Of a stretch of 64,000 bases of DNA, positions 59,213 to 64,000 are shown one piece after another. How positions within the stretch are numbered: position 1 is the stretch's first letter; each line of letters starts with the position of its first letter. Made by a program: the position numbers and the translations under genes. Origin of the DNA: Hofstenia miamia (Eukaryota; Xenacoelomorpha; Acoela; Hofsteniidae); NCBI GenBank assembly GCA_900660155.1, contig CABFPE010001051.1, positions 56,908 through 120,907 of the forward strand, given 5' to 3'. The notes under the pieces are model-generated. The model ran no database searches. It was given only the letters and a program-made list of their open reading frames with translations, and was not told where the DNA came from.

Positions 59213-60308
59213 TATATTTCATCTGTATTTATTGCATATAGTTTTGAATCTATTGTACAAGCTTCATCTATCAATTTCAAGCATTGTAAAATTGAATTAA
59301 ATATAACAAAACGATTTATAGATGTGTTGTTCTGAAATAATCATTCACATGTTTGCTCCTTTATTGTGTATATTTTGTCTAATTTGTGAATAATTATATT
59401 CTTTTTTGAAATCATTGCCTCAGTCCAACAATTCATTGCAGTTTAATATTCAGCACATGNTGCAACCGGTCTCGAATGTTCTTTAAAGACAATCGGAGTT
59501 TGGCTGCTGGTTTGCACGATGGAAGGTCAAAGGTAGTATTCAATCGACGCCTAATGGTGCGTGTTGATACATTCTGCACTACTGCACATAGATTTGCTTT
59601 GAATTCAGAAGATGAAGAGAATGGTTGATTGACGACGTAACAGTGAATGAGACGGTCAGTCTGAGGGGTTGTCACTTTGGTCTTTCAGACTGCTTGCGAG
59701 AGAACAATTTTACAGTTGCTGATAGCAAGTAACATTTCTGGATACCGCAGATACTGACACGCCCATTTTAACAGCTATAGCGCGATAATTGTACCTCTCC
59801 TCGTACAAAATATGAATTTGAGCACGCTTTGCTTGTGAAATTTCACTACCACGGACCATATTTCAAACTATAATGATAGTGCTTTTTCAGTGAAAATGTA
59901 TTGTGTGTAAATCTAAAGTTGTGTTAATTTGATATGCTAAATGAATCTGTTGTAAATTCTAAGAAAAAATTGGGAAATCCAGGAATTTTACGAAATTTCC
60001 AGGAAATAGCATAAAACAGCTTTTAGACAGGTTACTGTTCCCAAACTTTTCGCCAGTACTGTATATTTCATCTGTATTTATTGCATATAGTTTTGAATCT
60101 ATTGTACAAGCTTCATCTATCAATTTCAAGCATTGTAAAATTGAATTAAATATAACAAAACGATTTATAGATGTGTTGTTCTGAAATAATCATTCACATG
60201 TTTGCTCCTTTATTGTGTATATTTTGTCTAATTTGTGAATAATTATATTCTTTTTTGAAATCATTGCCTCAGTCCAACAATTCATTGCAGTTTAATATTC
60301 AGCACATG
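58612..60308. repeat. 848-bp direct duplication joined by a single N (assembly join)
   Basis: Positions 58612-59459 and 59461-60308 look identical over 848 bp, with one N at 59460 between them. The repeat begins inside the Tc1 transposase and ends inside the Polinton gene, with no relation to any element boundary. Only an unmerged contig overlap explains this simply. The duplicated Tc1 half at 59461-60061 and Polinton piece at 60062-60308 should not be counted as extra copies. Confidence 0.9.
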
Positions 60309-60629
60309 TAAAGCCATAATTAGTCTTATTGTAACTTCTACCTAATTCTCCAATAAAACTATTAGCCAAATTTTTAGCTTCTTTTTCTGGAAAAGTATCA
60401 AAAATATATTTTATAAAAGTTTCTGGCCTCAGACCCTTCTTTGGTAATAATTTATATTTAATATTAGAAATTGGCATATTCCATTTATTAATTAAATATT
60501 TTATTAAGGTGTATGAATTGAAACCAGCATCTATTTTGGTGTATGAATTGAAACCAGCATCTATTTTTATGGAACTATCTATATCTAAAGCAGGAAAAAA
60601 ATCTATTTCATCAATATAGAATTCTCCTT

Positions 60630-60662
<33 letters not shown>

Positions 60663-61900
60663 CAAAATTTAATTGATCATTTTCTAAGAATTTACTAATT
60701 TTATCATGTATAGTATAAACTGGAATTTGGTCCTCATTTTTTTAAAGTGAGGAAGAATAGCACTTGCATATCTCTATAAAAAAACAACTGAATTATAAAA
60801 AGACTCTATGAATTCATGTGAACACCATTGTAGTACCTTAGAGTAAAAATCATCTAATATCTGTTTTGTAACATCATAATATTGTGATTCTGGGATGTAC
60901 CCATTTTGTTGTTCAAATAAATTATTAGCAAAACTTGTATAAGATTGATTTGACCAAATGAAATTATAGGTTTTGTAAATTTCAAATAATTTATTACATA
61001 TCAGTCTTCTTATATAATATGACTCTTTTAAAACTAGCATGTTTAAATTATGGTCTAAGAATCCGTCCAAAATACCTCTGGTATTCCAATGAATATAATC
61101 TATGTAGTAACAGAAATTTTCTGTATAGAACTGCAAAGCCTCCACAATACTGACACATTCATATAGTATAATAACAAAATTATTTTGTTTAAAGTGCTTA
61201 AGATCTTCCAACTAACTTAATTTTATAATTTTCTCATAACTATTTGACCATTTTAAGAATTTCATGTAGTTTAAAAGGTTATCAATACCTCCTTGATTGA
61301 CTGCAACTTTTGATGCAGTCAATTTTAAATCCTTGTCTAATATTAGAAATATATGATAGTCTTTCACGATATACACTAATGTTATATCTGAGGAATTATT
61401 TGTATATGAAATAAACCTTCTATACATTGTATCGACATTATGAATGCTAACATTTTTATGACAAGCTTTAAGCCAATTTACTAATTCATTTGAAGATATC
61501 ATTGGACCATTTAATACAAATTTATACAGTTCAGTTCTTAAAATATCTTTTGTTTATCTTTTAAAACCGTGTTTATTTTGAACTTGTTCCCAAATATAAT
61601 CTAAAACCTATTCATTATTTTCATTATTTTTAATGTCTGAATTATCAAAGATTGACATTAATAAATGTCTTCCCATTTTATGATCATGAATATTTTTTTT
61701 GTGAAAGTAATAATTTTAAAACATATTTTGTTAATTGTTGCATATGAAACTTTTCATCTGTAGTTTTCAAAATTGTATACATTGCAAATTTGTACATATC
61801 TTCATTATTTAAGTTTTGAGGTATTATAATATTTATTAGACCAAAAATAAAATTTCATTGTTTTGTTTTATTATCAATTAAATCAAGATCAAAGATAATA
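59213..61900 (-). pseudogene. Polinton B replication gene, part 2: upstream region with polymerase-like motifs
   Basis: This is the continuation of the helicase gene beyond the Tc1. In minus-strand order it has an N-terminal region of unknown type (61502-60774), GEFYIDEIDFFP (about 60630), FPEKEAKNLANSFIGELG (about 60390-60340) and LYAINTDEIY (about 59240-59215). The second resembles polymerase motif B (Kx3NSxYG) and the third, weakly, motif C (YxDTDS) of family-B DNA polymerases. Length and order would suit a polymerase-helicase fusion. This is tentative: standard Polinton polymerase motifs such as those in Polinton A are not seen. Fossil. Confidence 0.4.
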
Positions 61901-62189
61901 GAAGCTTGTTTTCCTTTGTAATTGCTTAAAAGACTCTTTTCAAATAAATACATAAAATTTTCTGTTCCATATTTTGGCTATGCCTTTTGTTTCCATCTAT
62001 TTTATATTGCAGTAGAGATACAGATTTTTTGGATATTCAATTATATTTTTTGGGGTATTCTTTTTGAAAATCTTTTTATATATTTTATCAGATCTTTTTC
62101 TATATACTTTATCAGATATTTTTCTATATGGAAATACGCATCTATATTTTTTAAAAATTTTTTATCTTTATTTTTTTGGCAAATGCTGT
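61901..62189. other. right part of Polinton B before the piggyBac
   Basis: AT-rich, with a short duplicated word (ATTTTATCAGAT and ACTTTATCAGAT, 62081-62120). It is probably more of the replication gene region on the minus strand. No motif is clear. Confidence 0.3.
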
Positions 62190-62193
62190 TTAA

Positions 62194-64000
62194 CCCTATC
62201 CCTCACAACTGGGTGTCATACACCCAGACAAGCACTTTGAAATCGCATATTTTCCTACTTAATTAATATTTTGACCTGAAATTTGGAGTGAGCGCATCCA
62301 CTATTTAACATAGTCAACATAATTGCTTTAAAATAATTATAAATCTAATTAGCGGACAAATATTTGGACAGTATCATTCATAGCTGGGTGTGACACACCC
62401 ATGCACGCAAAAATTTATAAACATTTTGAGTGCTTGCTGATTAATTTAACAAAGTAAAACCAGTACATAATAGTAATAAGTACTTATTGTTATTATCATA
62501 ATCCAATGCAGTAAACCAAATAAGCATAGCAATTGTAATAGGTATTATTATTATAATCCAATGCAGTATCTGCTTGGCACTGATAAAGCAAACACAGGTA
62601 ATATTAGTAAATCAAAAAGAAATTGAAATCGAAATAGGTACGCATGTATCTATCATGTTAAAACAAAAATTATAACAATAATTCTAATTGCCGAAATTCA
62701 CTAAGGAACAATATGAGCTTATTTGTGCCAATCATTCAAGCTAAAATTCTTCATTTCAAACAGTTTTCTCAAATCAATTCAGAATGTTCCTTGCAAATTG
62801 AATGTTTGCATCTGAAACAAACAAGCTTTGGTTTTCTGTCATTTTTGGAAGGGCATATAGAGCAAAGTTTCTGTTTTAACACAGTGGCTGAGAGGCACAA
62901 CTTCTTCATTGACTTTGAGTGATGGGGTTGCTGGTCCATTGGTGTTGCAGGTCGCTTGGCTGGTGTCTTTTGTCTGTCTGGGGTTGTTGCGCTGTCACTC
63001 TTGCAGGTGTTTTCAGAGTTAAAAGAACAGTCACAAGGTTGTTCTTGACAGGAGTGCTTAAAGTTGAAATTGCAGAAGGCCTTTTACCTAATCAAAGGCG
63101 ATTTCCCGAGCTATTTGAATTGAAAAGTTTTGTCGACAGTTTTTGTCAGAGAACTGACTTGTAGGAAACTCGTGCTCCCATACCACATTTCCAGCAATGC
63201 CAGCCACATCGATCATGTTGAAAAGGATCACTAAAGGCCATTGTTTTGTTTTCCTTTTCATTTTAAAGGAATGGGCCACTTGGTCCATAATATCCACCCC
63301 TCCTTTTGTATTATTATATTCTAATACTATTTCCGGCTTCAGGTTTTCAGAAAGATCAAGGCTGTTGTGCATGGTTGACAATAATATAAGATTCTTATTT
63401 CTTTTGCTTTGGTATGAGACGAGTGTGGAGTTTTTCCGGAGAAGAAATTTATACTCATTTAGAGGTAGGGCCTTCTTTTCTTGAAATTGTGTTGTTACAA
63501 ATGTCCTGTTTCTTTTAACTGTGCCTACCAATGACAACTTCCACACAAGCAAATCGTCAGCTATGTTTAAGTCACAAGTTACATTGCGCCCAGCATCTCG
63601 AAATTTCTCACACAATGTTTTAACAATGGTTGCGCCAACCATATCACCAGTCTCCTGTCTTGTTGGAGTTGACTGTTTGCGGCGGTAAGGGATGCCTGTC
63701 AATAGATGCGCCATTCCTGCTTCACATAGCCAGAAAATCTTTACACCATACTTGTTGGGCTTGCTCGGCATGCATTGGATGAATGAGCAGCAACCACGAA
63801 AAGGCACAAGCTGTTCGTCCACTGTAAAGCTTGCCCCGGGATGATAGTACTTTAGCAAGTTCCTTTAAAATGTATCCCAAAGCTCTCAAACGGGAGCAAA
63901 TTTGTCTTTTGATCGTCTAACAGAACGCGTTTCTTTGTTGTCAAAACGTAGGTGGTTTAACAGCTGGCTAAACCGGTTGTGCAAAAATGCAGCCCGAAGG
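62194..64000 (-). mobile_element. piggyBac DNA transposon B, partial (runs out of the window)
   Basis: The left end CCCTATCCCTCACAACTGGG follows TTAA at 62190-62193. A hairpin palindrome TGGGTGTCATACACCCA is at 62210-62226, and a second, TGGGTGTGACACACCCA, at 62385-62401. TTAACCC ends and GGGTGT..ACACCC palindromes near the tip are usual for one animal piggyBac group. The transposase lies on the minus strand and continues past 64000. It belongs to a different lineage from piggyBac A. Confidence 0.85.
62769..64000 (-). pseudogene. piggyBac transposase B, partial and damaged
   Basis: The minus strand has RFSQLLNHLRFDN (about 63970-63935), SFTVDEQLVPFRG (first catalytic Asp, about 63830), NVTCDLN (second, about 63580), STMHNS and GGVDIMDQV (third, about 63290). 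A C-terminal zinc domain follows (CSIC, CFRC, CKEH; 62850-62775) and ends at a TGA near 62769. Two stops lie between 63900 and 63850, and the C-terminal region is frameshifted after 63088. The sequence after NVTCD departs from the usual NxFTS. The N-terminal third lies outside the window. The catalytic aspartates are present, unlike piggyBac A. Confidence 0.8.

Larger units (their letters stand above)
45407..62189. mobile_element. fossil Polinton/Maverick (Polinton B)
   Basis: The recognisable parts run from unknown small genes (45.4-47.2 kb) through protease, pX-like core protein, capsid candidates and packaging ATPase, all on the minus strand. A PLA2-domain protein and integrase follow on the + strand, then a large replication gene on the minus strand. 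This set defines a Polinton. The inverted terminal repeats were not found; the right end is interrupted by a piggyBac at 62194 and may continue outside. Insertions: a LINE (49395-50645), a Tc1 (57838-59212), probably something at 47.2-48.6 kb, and an assembly duplication (59461-60308). The copy is broken in many genes but still readable, so it is of middle age. Confidence 0.8.

Noticed and set aside
59433-59675. A second Tc1 transposase start
   Set aside because: It is the assembly duplicate of the sequence from 58612 on, not another copy.
62385-62401. Bacterial-type operator or terminator reading of the TGGGTGTGACACACCCA palindrome
   Set aside because: The context is a piggyBac terminus in an animal genome; a transposase-site explanation is simpler.

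Overview
The window is AT-rich animal DNA, probably from an invertebrate. It has spliced genes with GT-AG introns, many microsatellites and a dense mix of animal transposons: piggyBac, Tc1/mariner, pogo-like, Harbinger-like, non-LTR LINEs, Penelope-like pieces and Polintons. I cannot name the species. Most of the 64 kb is transposon. A 1000-N gap lies at 35299-36298. Two single-N joins, at 948 and 59460, each sit between two copies of the same sequence and look like unmerged overlaps of the assembly.

1-6.4 kb: a fragment of a transposase-like family, then a host gene on the + strand (1699-6372, five proposed exons). Its extended PHD finger closely matches the TCF20/RAI1 chromatin-protein family. 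6.4-11.3 kb is almost empty.

11.3-27.6 kb: a degraded Polinton-like region (Polinton A). It holds pieces of protein-primed DNA polymerase in both orientations, possibly bounded by inverted repeats near 11.33 and 27.6 kb. Later insertions are a mariner (13238-14509), a complete-looking piggyBac (18247-21166, TTAA sites) and an internally deleted LINE (about 22.04-24.58 kb).

27.7-37.3 kb: nested elements. A 3.2-kb pogo-like element holds a 1.2-kb element; a 2-kb Harbinger-like element holds a 1-kb pogo-like element. Penelope-like fragments, the gap and microsatellites follow. A small unrecognised host-like gene is at 37569-38105.

39.2-45.0 kb: an old broken LINE, then a young LINE (41095-44993) with a 12-bp target duplication and an unbroken endonuclease/reverse transcriptase frame. 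In this LINE, ORF1 and ORF2 share one frame and are separated only by a UGA followed by CUAG, the best-known stop-readthrough context.

45.4-62.2 kb: a second, gene-rich fossil Polinton (Polinton B). It has protease, pX-like core protein, capsid candidates, packaging ATPase, a PLA2-domain protein, integrase and a replication gene combining an SF1 helicase, a GIY-YIG nuclease and possibly family-B-polymerase-like motifs. A 20-bp TATA-like motif recurs just before several of its gene starts. A LINE, a Tc1 element and, at its right edge, a second piggyBac (62194 to beyond the window) have inserted into it.
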